36,448 nucleotides of DNA from Akkermansia muciniphila (GTDB taxonomy: Bacteria; Verrucomicrobiota; Verrucomicrobiia; Limisphaerales; UBA9464). Under the pieces are notes generated by a model. That model searched no databases and was not told the origin of the DNA. It saw only the letters and a list, made by a program, of their open reading frames with translations. Both the position numbers and the translations under genes were made by a program. The first letter of the stretch is position 1. Every line of letters starts with the position of its first letter. Below, one piece after another: positions 25,108 through 34,225 of the stretch. Location of the stretch: positions 1 to 36,448 of the forward strand of contig CAMAUY010000050.1 in NCBI GenBank assembly GCA_945861565.1. The letters are read 5' to 3'.

Positions 25108-26796
25108 TTAACCCGCTTCGATCCCGCGCAGGAGCCGTTGCCACCAGGTTTGTTTGGGGGAAATTCGCCGGGCCGCAAGTTCACGGAAATCACGACGCAG
25201 GCGGTGGCGGGCCCAGAACCCGACGGAGAGACTCGAGAGGACAGCGAGGATGAACCAACCCATCGGCTCGGTGTCATTCGGTAGAATGTCCACCGGGCGG
25301 CTTGATCCAAGAACCCCCATGTTTCGGAGATGAGCGAGTGCGGTTCGGGCCGACTGCAGCACTCCCCAGAGCAACCATGGCAACCCGAGCGTCACGAGCA
25401 GTGTCTCCGTTACCGCACGACTGGGGACGGGTGCTGAGATTCCCCTCCACATTCCGCACCAGCCGAGGGCCCAAAGATCGACGCCGTACACAATCCCAAT
25501 GGCTGCCACCGTTTTCCAACTCACTGATCCACCCTGCCAGGGAAGCAACGGCACGGACGCTATCAGCACCAGGAAAGTCAACGAGGGCCACATAAATTGG
25601 TGTCGCAGGGCGTGCCAGATTCCTCGGAAAAAATCGTCATTCTCGATTGGGGTCGTCAGCAGCAGTTCGAGGGCACCCGCGCGACGATCCTCGGCGAGTT
25701 GTCGACACGCCTCGCCGGCAAACCAGAATTTCAGCAAACCGCCCAGGATCGTTGCCCACGGCACAATGACATCCCGATGCAGCGTATTGGTGAGGTCGGT
25801 TGTAATGGCTCCGTATGCCAATCCGGCGAGGGCGGCTGCGAGCAAGGCCCAGACCATGGCCGGTTTCCGAACCTCACGGCCTGCCAGCCACGCCAAGGCA
25901 CCCATTTTGAGCCACTTAAGGCGGTGCTGACGTCTCCGTTCCTTGGGGCCGAACCGCCACCAATCGGTGATTTCCGTCCAGCTCGCGCGTCCCGGAGCGG
26001 GCAGTGACTCCCGGCGGGCCCAGCGCAGGCGGCGGGCGGCCGCGAGTAGGAAGATCCAACCCAGCGAGTGAATCCAGAGCATCGAGATCCAATAATGCCA
26101 AGGGGCGATTAAGAGAGGGATGCCCCGTGGAAGTTTGTGCAGGAGAGGGAATATTAAGCTCGGCATCAATATTCCGGCGATGGCGTCCAGGGACGGCTGA
26201 AACTGTCTCGAGGAACTGGCGATATAAATGAGAACGAGGAACGGAGCGAAGGTGGCAATGAACACAGACAGCAGGGCGAGGCAAGCGACGGCTCTTTCCT
26301 CTCGCATCCAGGTAGAAAACAGGACGGTGAGTGTCAGTGAAAAAAAGAGGAGATTGAAGAGAGCGAGCGCTGTTTGGGCAAACTCAGCGCCGGTGATTCC
26401 TCCAAATAAGATTGCGTAGCCCAGCAGGGGGACCATTCCCAGCAGACCGTAGCCTGCGGCAATCGCTTTGCCGGAGGCTTTTCCCAGGATGATGTCCAAG
26501 GGTTTCAGGTCGGTGAGAAACAGCAGGCCCAGTGTCCCTTCGCGGATCTCCTCGCAGATGCAGGATGCCGCGAGTGCCGGTCCCGCCAACAACGCATAGA
26601 GCGCGAGGACCCCGGTGAGGCTGAGAAACAGATATTCACCCCACGCGGAACTGGGAACGTTGTTAAGCAGGAGCAGCAGGCTTAGCACGCTCGCCGTCGC
26701 AACTCCGGCCATGGCCAAGCCCGCTCGCACCCGCCAGGTCAGCGGCCGGCGCGAGGCTTCGCGCAACTCGCGGTCGACGATGGGTAGAAAGGCCAT
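25108..26796 (-). CDS. ABC-2-type permease 1, internally duplicated
   Basis: A 562-residue polytopic membrane protein. The N-terminal cytoplasmic motif FLPIVDRELREASRRPLTW is shared with the next two genes. Two related motifs flank the two halves: REGTLGLLFLTDL (about 85-97) and RAGALELLLTTPI (about 372-384), each after membrane segments. The protein thus looks like two fused ABC-2 permease halves. It is last of three paralogues served by one ATPase gene (30224-31207). Substrate unknown; such systems may move lipids, polysaccharides or drugs, or act in gliding-type machinery. A TTG at 26814 in frame is an alternative start, but ATG 26796 aligns with the paralogues. Confidence 0.88.
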   Translation of the reverse strand: MAFLPIVDRELREASRRPLTWRVRAGLAMAGVATASVLSLLLLLNNVPSSAWGEYLFLSLTGVLALYALLAGPALAASCICEEIREGTLGLLFLTDLKPLDIILGKASGKAIAAGYGLLGMVPLLGYAILFGGITGAEFAQTALALFNLLFFSLTLTVLFSTWMREERAVACLALLSVFIATFAPFLVLIYIASSSRQFQPSLDAIAGILMPSLIFPLLHKLPRGIPLLIAPWHYWISMLWIHSLGWIFLLAAARRLRWARRESLPAPGRASWTEITDWWRFGPKERRRQHRLKWLKMGALAWLAGREVRKPAMVWALLAAALAGLAYGAITTDLTNTLHRDVIVPWATILGGLLKFWFAGEACRQLAEDRRAGALELLLTTPIENDDFFRGIWHALRHQFMWPSLTFLVLIASVPLLPWQGGSVSWKTVAAIGIVYGVDLWALGWCGMWRGISAPVPSRAVTETLLVTLGLPWLLWGVLQSARTALAHLRNMGVLGSSRPVDILPNDTEPMGWFILAVLSSLSVGFWARHRLRRDFRELAARRISPKQTWWQRLLRGIEAG

Positions 26797-26821
26797 GGGA
26801 AGACAGATCCGCAAAACTCGA

Positions 26822-28477
26822 CTAGCGGCGCAAAAACCGGTGCCACCCGCCCGAGCGTCTGGTTCCCGGCACGATCGTTGCGAGCTCCCGAAACTGAGTG
26901 GTCAGCACGCGACGGCTACGCAGGATCCAGGCAACATCGAATCCGGCTCCGATTGCCGCCCAGGCAAGTAACAAGACGTCAAGGAATCCTTCAAAGGTCT
27001 GACGCACCATCAACAGGAAGGTTCCCCCTCCGATTGTCACGAGCCATGGAATGACGATGACCCGGAACAGGACGCCCCCTGCCAAACCCTCGCGGGTCCC
27101 TCGTCCTGCCATGCCGAGCCACATGCCGACCCAGCAGAGGGCAAAAAAATCGAGCACCAGGAAGCCCATATGGAGGGTCCACAGGAGAACCCACAACCCT
27201 CTATCGCCGGAGCCAACCGCATCATTCTTTAGAAGGAACACGACATCCACAATCAAGACGATCCCCATTGCCGTGCCGAAATGTCGCAGCAGTCCTGCCA
27301 CCTGCCCGTGCAGGAGTTGCGGCACCGTCAGGTCGGTCGAAAGGTACAGTTCCATCGCCCCACTTTTCCGGTCTTGAGCGAATAGGCGTGGGGCTTCACT
27401 GGCCACCCAGACCTTGAGGACGAAGTGGGCGACGAGCGAGGTGGCCAAATAGGTCCCGGGGTCCCAGAATGTGGATCCGAAGTACCAGCCACAAAGGAGA
27501 AACAGGCCACCAGCACCGCTCAGGACGGTCCAGAGCAAAAGGCGTTTCCAGGGTTCCCGGCTTGCCAGCCAGAGAATTGGGTTTCGATCCAGGAGTTCTC
27601 GGCGGGTCGCTCGTTCGAATTCACGAGCGGCCCTACCGGGAATGCGCAGACCGCTGCGGACGGCCTGTGACTGCTGCCAGGAGCGGGGCAACCACAGACT
27701 GGCGACCACCAGGGCGGACCAACCGACGGCGTGGATCACGGCAAGGTTCAGCCAGAAAAGCCCTTTATTATCCAAGTGAAATTTCCGAAACCAAACCCCC
27801 TGAGGCACGCTCCGGTAAAGCGTATCGCTGGCCAGCGAGAATCCACCGAGGGGCGTCGCCCAGCCGCAAATTGACGGGAAGGGCTGGGCCGAAAAAATAG
27901 TGATCAACCAGCCGACCAACGGGAACCCGAGGCAGAGCAGGACGATGAGCTGTCCAGCGGTCAGGGACGCCCTACGAGAATTGATGCTGATCGCCGACGC
28001 GAGCATGCCAAGAGCCAGCGATACGAACAGGGTATTCACAAGCACGAGAATCATCCGCCAAAACTGGCTGAAGGCGACGCCCCCCATCATCAGGGTGATC
28101 GCCAGAATGGGCAGTACGGCCAACAACTGGTAGAAGGCGCCCACCGAACTCGCCGTGAGCTTTCCCAGCACAACATCGTAACCGCGCAGATCCGTGAGAA
28201 AAAGCAGGCCGAGCGTTCCTTCCCGTTTCTCTTCGCTCACGCTGTCCGAGCTGAAGGCAATTCCGGCAAAAACCGCATATCCCATCGTGAATCCGGCCAG
28301 CATCCAAAATAGCTGTCCACCCAATGCATTCAATGAGCGATGCCCACTGGCGTTGACCCAGTACCACCAGACCCCGATGGCCAGTGCGACTGCCGCCGCC
28401 ACACTGCGCGCCCAATAGGTGGCCGGCCGCCGGGCAGCGACGCGAAGCTCACGATCGACGATGGGCAGGAGAGTCAT
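26822..28477 (-). CDS. ABC-2-type permease 2, internally duplicated
   Basis: A 551-residue paralogue of the flanking permeases, starting MTLLPIVDRELRVAARRPA. First-half motif KREGTLGLLFLTDL (about 84-97) and second-half motif RKSGAMELYLSTDL (about 370-383) sit at nearly the same positions as in permease 1. Multiple membrane helices surround both. The frame extends upstream to 28570, overlapping the end of the previous gene, but the ATG at 28477 aligns with the paralogues and leaves 26 bp to the preceding stop. It is probably co-transcribed with its neighbours; substrate unknown. Confidence 0.88.
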   Translation of the reverse strand: MTLLPIVDRELRVAARRPATYWARSVAAAVALAIGVWWYWVNASGHRSLNALGGQLFWMLAGFTMGYAVFAGIAFSSDSVSEEKREGTLGLLFLTDLRGYDVVLGKLTASSVGAFYQLLAVLPILAITLMMGGVAFSQFWRMILVLVNTLFVSLALGMLASAISINSRRASLTAGQLIVLLCLGFPLVGWLITIFSAQPFPSICGWATPLGGFSLASDTLYRSVPQGVWFRKFHLDNKGLFWLNLAVIHAVGWSALVVASLWLPRSWQQSQAVRSGLRIPGRAAREFERATRRELLDRNPILWLASREPWKRLLLWTVLSGAGGLFLLCGWYFGSTFWDPGTYLATSLVAHFVLKVWVASEAPRLFAQDRKSGAMELYLSTDLTVPQLLHGQVAGLLRHFGTAMGIVLIVDVVFLLKNDAVGSGDRGLWVLLWTLHMGFLVLDFFALCWVGMWLGMAGRGTREGLAGGVLFRVIVIPWLVTIGGGTFLLMVRQTFEGFLDVLLLAWAAIGAGFDVAWILRSRRVLTTQFRELATIVPGTRRSGGWHRFLRR

Positions 28478-28503
28478 GCGATCACGCTCTTGCGTGGAGT
28501 TTC

Positions 28504-30174
28504 CTAGCGACGTTCGTACCGGCGCACTTCGGTCATTGCACTCCGTTGAAAGGATCGGCGCATGGCCCAATCATCGGTGTCGAAGGGAAGCCCCGACGCC
28601 AGGGTCTTGAAACCGTGATCCAGGTCGACGGTGGCTCGGTTATAGAAGAATCCGCTGATGACCATACTGACCAGAAGGAAGACAAAGGCTCCTCCCGCAC
28701 CGGGACCATCCTTGGGGCTCAGAAACAGGAACGGAACGAGCAGCCATCCGGGTGCCAGCGAGCGGAGGAGAGTGTCGCGGAGGGCCTGGTGAGCACTCGA
28801 TGCGCGCAGTGCCTGTCGTGCTCCGATGGAAATAATCATTGAAAAATCGAACCCGAGAGCCACCACGCCTCCGAGCAAGGCGACGACGTAGAATCCTCCC
28901 ATCGAGGATCCGCGTGAGAGCGCTTGCGAAGGCCCGCCGTTGGCAGCCATTGCGGCGAGCAGCAGAAAGTTTAGTGCGAGGAGGATCAGCAGAGCCGTTC
29001 TGAATTGGATGCCGATTCCCCGACGCAGGCCGTCCAGAAAATCCTTCCGCTCCAGCCCTGCAACCATCAGCAATTCGAGCCCGCCACTCGCTCGATCCGA
29101 CCCCAGGCTGGAGGTTGCGGCTACGGCGAGTTGGAACTTAACCAACTGGTGGGCGATATACGCGACCCCGCTGGCAATCATGAATGCCGCCCATCTGGAG
29201 GAAGTTGTGCCCCCGACGAGTGCAAATCCATAGGCGACCGCGAATACCACCAACAGGGGAACCAACAGCATCATCAGGTTGCCTCGAAGCGGTCGCACCA
29301 CGCGCACCAGCCAGCCATAAGGTTGTGTCTCCATCAGGTGCTGCCAGTGGACGTGGCGCCAACCCACGAGCGGATGAGTGGAGCCACGAAACCCTTCGGG
29401 TCGCGCCACCGCGTCGGGTGTTGTGAGATCTTGCCAGCAGCGCGGCAGAAAAATACACGCGGCCAGCAACGCGGTTGCGGCAATTCCCGCCTGGACCGGC
29501 AAGCCAATTTCGAGGGCGCGACGCTCCATCGACAAATTGCTTCGGCTAAGATCATCCAACGCATAAATGAGGCTGTTCAGCGGGCTGAGCACCGCGAGCC
29601 AGTCTACTCCAATCAGGGGTCGCCAAATAGCCGCGGCTCCGCTCGTCCCAAACGTGAGCACGAAGAGGCTGGCGAGTGTGGCGGTGAGGGCCGTGCGGAA
29701 ATCGCGAGTCACCGAGGACCAAAAAATCCCCAGGGTGAGTGAGAGAATCACCGTCACAAAGAGTACGAGGACGACACGGCCAAACTGCCCAAAGGTCACG
29801 CCGCCGAAGAGGAGTGGTAGAGCGAGGATTGGAATAATTGCCAGTAATCCATAGACCGCCTGAAGCGAACTGGCGGTCAGCTTGCCCAAGATAACGTCGA
29901 ATCCCCGAAGGTCGGTCAGAAATAGCAGTCCGAGTGTGCCCTCCCGTTTTTCAAAGGTGAGGGAATCCGCCGTGTGGAGCGGTCCGGCCAAGAGCGCGTA
30001 GGCGAAGGCGACCGCCGCGATCACCCCAAAAACGAAATCAGCCCGTGGATTGATCTGCAATCCGGTGCCGATCACGGCGTAGATCAACATGCTGGAGGCA
30101 GCGAAGAACCGTGACCAGTGGGTTAGCGGCTTTTTCGAGGCGACCTGAAGCTCGCGTTGAACGATCGGTAGCAC
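28504..30174 (-). CDS. ABC-2-type permease 3, internally duplicated
   Basis: A 556-residue paralogue starting at GTG 30174 with LPIVQRELQVASKKPLTHW, which aligns exactly with permeases 1 and 2. First-half motif KREGTLGLLFLTDL (about 76-89) is identical in 14 residues to permease 2; the second-half counterpart RASGGLELLMVAGL is at about 361-374. It has about a dozen hydrophobic segments. It is more similar to permease 2 in the first half (GGVxFxQF, GKLTASS). It lies 49 bp downstream of the ATPase gene, the first of the three permeases in the unit. Confidence 0.88.
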   Translation of the reverse strand: MLPIVQRELQVASKKPLTHWSRFFAASSMLIYAVIGTGLQINPRADFVFGVIAAVAFAYALLAGPLHTADSLTFEKREGTLGLLFLTDLRGFDVILGKLTASSLQAVYGLLAIIPILALPLLFGGVTFGQFGRVVLVLFVTVILSLTLGIFWSSVTRDFRTALTATLASLFVLTFGTSGAAAIWRPLIGVDWLAVLSPLNSLIYALDDLSRSNLSMERRALEIGLPVQAGIAATALLAACIFLPRCWQDLTTPDAVARPEGFRGSTHPLVGWRHVHWQHLMETQPYGWLVRVVRPLRGNLMMLLVPLLVVFAVAYGFALVGGTTSSRWAAFMIASGVAYIAHQLVKFQLAVAATSSLGSDRASGGLELLMVAGLERKDFLDGLRRGIGIQFRTALLILLALNFLLLAAMAANGGPSQALSRGSSMGGFYVVALLGGVVALGFDFSMIISIGARQALRASSAHQALRDTLLRSLAPGWLLVPFLFLSPKDGPGAGGAFVFLLVSMVISGFFYNRATVDLDHGFKTLASGLPFDTDDWAMRRSFQRSAMTEVRRYERR

Positions 30175-30223
30175 GGTTAAAGCGGCGTGGGCGGCGGATG
30201 AGCCGTGAGCGACCTTCTCAGGG

Positions 30224-31207
30224 CTACTGCGTCTCCCCCTTGGTCACTTGCAAGAATACTTCTTCGAGACCCATTTCGTCGTCACGGAATTCGGTCAACC
30301 GCGCCCCACCTTTAACCAACGTCTCGGCGAGAATGGCGGGATCCGTGTCGTGGCTGACGAGCGTGACCTTGATCCGGCCTTCGATGACCTCGGTCTGGTG
30401 CACCGCCGGACACTGATGCAGCAGGTGGAGAGCGGTGGCCTCCGGAGTTGCCCGGACCCACATCACGCGAGTCTCGGACATTTGTTCGCGGACGCCTTGC
30501 ACGGGGCCCGAGTAGATCAGCTTGCCGCGTTCGATAATGGCGCAGCGGTTACAGAGCGTCTGGAGTTCGCTCAGGATGTGGGAGCTGATGATGATGGTTT
30601 TTCCCATCCGTTGCAGTTCCTGCAGGATCGCCATCATTTCAATGCGGGCTCGCGGATCGAGGCCCGAGGCGGGTTCATCCAGGAGGAGCAGTTGCGGGTC
30701 ATGAATGAGCACTCGCGCCAGCCCCAGTCTCTGCTGCATGCCGCGGCTGAGCGCCCCAATGAGGGCACCTTTCTTCTCGCTCAGACCCACCAATTCCAGG
30801 ACATCGCTGACGGTTTTCTCCCGGGCGGCGGCTGGGATCTTGTAGCAGGCACCGAAAAAATCCAGGTACTCGGTCACTTCCATGTCCTTATAAACGCCAA
30901 AAAAATCGGGCATGTAGCCGATCAGATGACGGACCCGATCCGCCTGCCGGACGACGTCGTGGCCGAGAACCTCGGCGCGACCGCTGGACGGGGTCAGAAA
31001 GGTGGCCAGGATGCGCAGGGTCGTTGTCTTACCCGCACCATTGGAGCCGATGAATCCGAAAAGATCCGCCCGATTTACGGTCAGGCTGAGCCCGCTGAGG
31101 GCGGTCATGTTGCCGTAGGTGCGGCTGAGATCGTGGATCTGCACCGCGGGAATGGCGGGCGGTGCGGAGGCTTCGCGCGCGGCGAATTTAAGATTGGCGT
31201 CACTCAT
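30224..31207 (-). CDS. ABC transporter ATP-binding protein
   Basis: A 327-residue cytoplasmic ATPase with Walker A GSNGAGKTT (54-62), signature LSRGMQQ (153-159, consensus LSGGQ), Walker B LLLLDEPA (173-180) followed by SGLDP, and switch His in ISSHIL. The roughly 90-residue C-terminal extension with TDPAILAETLVKGGARLTEF and a final LEEVFLQVTKG is typical of exporters paired with ABC-2 permeases. It is the only ATPase gene beside three permease genes. The start at ATG 31207 is preferred; the frame is open to 31321 but would overlap the upstream gene and lacks resemblance. Confidence 0.95.
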   Translation of the reverse strand: MSDANLKFAAREASAPPAIPAVQIHDLSRTYGNMTALSGLSLTVNRADLFGFIGSNGAGKTTTLRILATFLTPSSGRAEVLGHDVVRQADRVRHLIGYMPDFFGVYKDMEVTEYLDFFGACYKIPAAAREKTVSDVLELVGLSEKKGALIGALSRGMQQRLGLARVLIHDPQLLLLDEPASGLDPRARIEMMAILQELQRMGKTIIISSHILSELQTLCNRCAIIERGKLIYSGPVQGVREQMSETRVMWVRATPEATALHLLHQCPAVHQTEVIEGRIKVTLVSHDTDPAILAETLVKGGARLTEFRDDEMGLEEVFLQVTKGETQ

Positions 31208-31286
31208 GGAGGCATGGGTTGGTCGAGGAACTCGAGGAACAACTGCGAAGGTAAAGAGATGTCGGGCGGTGCTGCGACTGTCGGTT

Positions 31287-33440
31287 TCAGGGTTTTGAGA
31301 GCGGGACAACCAAGCGGACAAGAGTTCCCTTGCGACTTCGAACGGCGGGGAATTTGTTGAGTGTGGGGATCAGGGTTTCATCGGGAATCCAGGCAAACAA
31401 GAGGGTGTCACCGCGTTCAACCAATGGCGTCAGGTCCGAACCCAGCGGATAGATACCGTCCCGTTCGGTCCCCTGAAGCAGGGAAGGGAACGAGGCGGCC
31501 ACACTGCTGACGCCCCAATCACTGATTGTGCCGCCGACACCCCCCCCCAGAATTTTCTGTCGCTCGACCGCCGCCGCCGCAAAGGCGCTTTGGAATTGTC
31601 CCACCCAGTCCCGCAGCCCCCGGCCCTCTCGGTCGCGACGGTTGTACTCCTTGCTTTGATTGGCGCTCAGGCCTTCCAGTTCGTGGACCGTGCCGCTGTG
31701 GATCACCCAGATTTTTTCGAGAGATTTGCCCAGAGTGTTCTCCACGCGGAGGGCAAAGCCGTCGGGGGTCTCGGTCCGCACGGCCTTGACGGGAGTAGCC
31801 ATTTCTTCCTCCCAGTCGCTGACGTGCATCTGGCTTGTCCAGACGGGCACATAGATGTCCGCATCGAACCCGTTTTTTGCCGCCAGCTTGAGGGTTGATC
31901 GGCCCTCGCTCCGGTTACCCATCCACAGGCCTCCCGATTCCGGCCGCAAAGTGGCATGGGCGGCGTCCGAGCGGATGGAGTAGGTCTCGTTGGCGGGAGA
32001 ATAGATGCTGGCAAATGTGCGGCCGCGAATTTCAGCTCCAGCAATCCGAGGAAACAGGTCAGCGACGTGCAGTTCATTCCATTCCGTCTGACCTGCTCGA
32101 AGTTTGAAGCCGATCCAATAAATTAGCAGGGAAAAGAGCGCAACGTAGGCGGGAAAGGTTAACCACGTGAGCATGGGCCGCTTGATTTTCTTCAACCACC
32201 ACTGGTCGATCGGGCCGATCACTGCAAGGTAGGCCACCAGGAGGAGAAGCAGGGCCCCGACCGGGAGTTTCCGGATCTGGGTCGTTTCAACCATCGCTCC
32301 GAATACGGTGTCGAGACTGCGGTTGCCGAAGTAGGTCGGAACTTGGCTTCGATCGGTCAGCAGCAAATTTTGCGGCACTCCAGCCACGCGCGCCCAAAAC
32401 TCAGGCCGGAACTTCCAAGCTTTAATCGGGTCTCGCTCGGGATTGAAAGCGAGAACGGTAACCAAGCCCCGGCCGACCGGGCCACTGACGATGAGGGGAG
32501 TGTTGGTCGGCCCGTAGCTCAACGTTCCGCTGAGTGCGCGCAATCCGACCAGAGGAAGATCGGAACGGTCAAAGGAACTGTCGGCTGACAGCCTTGAAAA
32601 GGACGTGGCGCGGGAGGGTTCGTCAGACGCGTGCGGAGGTTCGTAGGCAAACCGCAATGCCGAACCGGACTGGCCGGGATGATCGAGATCATCGCGAATC
32701 AGCCATTTGTGCAGTTCTCCATTCATCCGGCGGGAGCTGAGATCTCGCACTTGAGCGGGAAGAAGGTCGCGAAGCCAGAGAGCCGTTCCGAGGTCCCCGG
32801 GTTGTTCGACCGTAACGATCAGGTGCCCGCCTCCCTGCACCCAGGCCTGCAGCGCCTCCGCCTCCTTCTCTTTCAGCAAGAGGGCTTTTTCGCTATTGAG
32901 GTAAAGGCCGTTCAACCCCTCGAGTGCGAGCGGGTTATCGGGAAAAAACTCCGGCTGGAGGCGTACCACGACGGGAGCCGAATCGTCAGCCCGAGTGCTG
33001 TCGACTTTTGGAAAAACGGGAAGCCCGGCGAACTGGCTGGGGAGTGCTCCCAGGACATACGTGTGCCAGGGAGCGATTCGGGGGCGTTGGGCCGGCCGAT
33101 CCTCGCGGATTTTTCCGCTCGAATCGACGAGGCGAACGTCCAGGCTGAAAACGCCTCCTCCCGAGGCAAAGGCCGGAAAGATGATCCGCTTGCGAGTTCC
33201 GGTTGGGAGCTCCACCAGATACCGTTGACGCTGCCCTCCCAGTTGTCCGGGTGCCACCTCGATGGCACCGTCGAAGGACGGTCCGTCGTTGAACACCTCG
33301 ATACTGACGGGGAACCAGCTCATCGTCCTCACCGTGTTGTCGTAGCCGAGAAAGACGTCGAACTGGAGTTCTCCCCACGCGGACGTGAGGAAGACCAGCA
33401 GGCCAAGGAGGCACAGAAGGGGGCGAAACAGGGCGGGCAT
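31287..33440 (-). CDS. large membrane-anchored extracytoplasmic protein of the ABC locus
   Basis: I do not recognise a named family. The 717-residue protein has a signal peptide (LLGLLVFLTSAWG), then a beta-rich exported region. Within it ALQAWVQGGGHLIVTVEQP (about 196-215) resembles GATase-like domains of exporter-associated proteins. Two membrane helices lie near 395-450 (LLLLLVAYLAVIGPIDQWW, YVALFSLLIYWIGF), with a second beta-rich region after them. The helix arrangement places the first domain outside the inner membrane. It is the first gene of the ABC unit, 79 bp before the ATPase gene. A GldG-like partner role is possible but unproven. Confidence 0.85.
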   Translation of the reverse strand: MPALFRPLLCLLGLLVFLTSAWGELQFDVFLGYDNTVRTMSWFPVSIEVFNDGPSFDGAIEVAPGQLGGQRQRYLVELPTGTRKRIIFPAFASGGGVFSLDVRLVDSSGKIREDRPAQRPRIAPWHTYVLGALPSQFAGLPVFPKVDSTRADDSAPVVVRLQPEFFPDNPLALEGLNGLYLNSEKALLLKEKEAEALQAWVQGGGHLIVTVEQPGDLGTALWLRDLLPAQVRDLSSRRMNGELHKWLIRDDLDHPGQSGSALRFAYEPPHASDEPSRATSFSRLSADSSFDRSDLPLVGLRALSGTLSYGPTNTPLIVSGPVGRGLVTVLAFNPERDPIKAWKFRPEFWARVAGVPQNLLLTDRSQVPTYFGNRSLDTVFGAMVETTQIRKLPVGALLLLLVAYLAVIGPIDQWWLKKIKRPMLTWLTFPAYVALFSLLIYWIGFKLRAGQTEWNELHVADLFPRIAGAEIRGRTFASIYSPANETYSIRSDAAHATLRPESGGLWMGNRSEGRSTLKLAAKNGFDADIYVPVWTSQMHVSDWEEEMATPVKAVRTETPDGFALRVENTLGKSLEKIWVIHSGTVHELEGLSANQSKEYNRRDREGRGLRDWVGQFQSAFAAAAVERQKILGGGVGGTISDWGVSSVAASFPSLLQGTERDGIYPLGSDLTPLVERGDTLLFAWIPDETLIPTLNKFPAVRSRKGTLVRLVVPLSKP

Positions 33441-33459
33441 GCGAGTGGGTCAGTACCTA

Positions 33460-33489
33460 TCTCTACCGAGTGGCGGGTAGGCGGTGCAA
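33460..33489 (-). promoter_or_regulatory. weak candidate promoter for the ABC locus
   Basis: On the minus strand TTGCAC (33489-33484) and TAGAGA (33465-33460) are 18 bp apart and end 19 bp before the ATG at 33440. The rpsT terminator just upstream means the ABC unit needs its own promoter, and this is the best match seen. Both boxes are imperfect. Confidence 0.3.
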
Positions 33490-33580
33490 TGGTGAACTCT
33501 TGGACCTGGCTCGTCGAAAATGTTCACGAATGGACAACCCCCTGCGGGCATTTGCCGAGCCAACGGTCCAGCTCGATGAT

Positions 33581-33614
33581 AAAAAAAGGCATCCTCGGAA
33601 TCGAGGATGCCTTT
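33581..33614 (-). terminator. intrinsic terminator of rpsT
   Basis: AAAGGCATCCTCG (33585-33597) and CGAGGATGCCTTT (33602-33614) form a perfect 13-bp stem with a four-base loop. On the minus strand the stem runs into seven T (33587-33581). It lies 51 bp after the rpsT stop and isolates rpsT from the ABC locus downstream. This is the strongest terminator in the window. Confidence 0.93.
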
Positions 33615-33665
33615 CAAAAATAACGAAATGACGGTTGCGGCAGACCGGGTAAGGCCGAGGACACC

Positions 33666-33950
33666 CTACTCCTTGACCGTGTTCTTCGCGGCCGCTGCGT
33701 TCAACCGCAGCTGAAGGCGTGATCGCTTGCGACTGGCCGCTTCCTTCTTTACGACGCCGGACTTCGCGGCTTTGTCGTAGGTGGATGCCGTGTCATTGAA
33801 AAGACGACGGGCTTCATCGATCTTACCGCCCTCGAGTGCGGTTAAAAACTTCTTCTCGACGGTCTTCAGCCTGGACTTGATGGAGACGTTTTGGGCGGCT
33901 TTACGGGCACTGCCTCGAACGCGTTTTTCGGCGGACTTGGTGTTCGGCAT
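33666..33950 (-). CDS. rpsT: 30S ribosomal protein bS20
   Basis: The 94-residue protein is the usual length and composition for bS20: short, Lys/Arg/Ala-rich and helical (MPNTKSAEKRVRGSARK, TYDKAAKSGVVKKEAASRKR, then SRLQLRLNAAAA). It binds 16S rRNA in the small subunit. It stands alone, with its own promoter (33980-34007) and terminator (33581-33614). Confidence 0.96.
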   Translation of the reverse strand: MPNTKSAEKRVRGSARKAAQNVSIKSRLKTVEKKFLTALEGGKIDEARRLFNDTASTYDKAAKSGVVKKEAASRKRSRLQLRLNAAAAKNTVKE

Positions 33951-33979
33951 AGCGATTCAGTTCAAAAACAAGAACGGGC

Positions 33980-34007
33980 ACGGTATCGCCCCACCGGACG
34001 ATGTCAA
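33980..34007 (-). promoter_or_regulatory. promoter of rpsT
   Basis: On the minus strand a perfect TTGACA (34007-34002) is followed after 16 bp by TACCGT (33985-33980). It ends 29 bp before the ATG of rpsT, so the leader would be about 20 bases. The -35 is ideal and the -10 keeps the TA...T pattern. The same two boxes with the same spacing occur upstream of the antitoxin gene at 35973-36000. Confidence 0.6.
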
Positions 34008-34225
34008 CGGCGCAAATTAAGAGCTGGGGGATGGGGTGTGAGACAAAAATCTTCACGAGTTCCAGCATCACCCCCGTTCCTCCTGCCAACGGGTCGATGC
34101 CTTGATCGGGCTCTTCCCGACCGGAGCCACGCGGTAGGATTCGCACGCGAAGCCGCGAAGCAAAGCAGAGCCGGCTCGGGCAACAACGTCCTCGGACAAC
34201 GTTTGAGTCGAAACGCAAAGTGCCG
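34008..34225. other. intergenic, no feature recognised
   Basis: Between the rpsT promoter and repeat copy B I see no gene. Minus-strand frames here show no family resemblance. A GC-rich segment near 34100-34170 superficially recalls a tRNA T-arm but cannot be folded into a tRNA. Confidence 0.4.

Noticed and set aside
30248-31360. Long plus-strand open frame (370 codons) opposite the ABC ATPase gene
   Set aside because: The minus-strand frame has all ATPase motifs; the plus frame has no family resemblance and is an antisense shadow of GC-rich coding DNA.
32631-33623. Plus-strand 330-codon frame opposite the 717-residue gene
   Set aside because: It runs through the rpsT terminator and lacks recognisable motifs; shadow frame.
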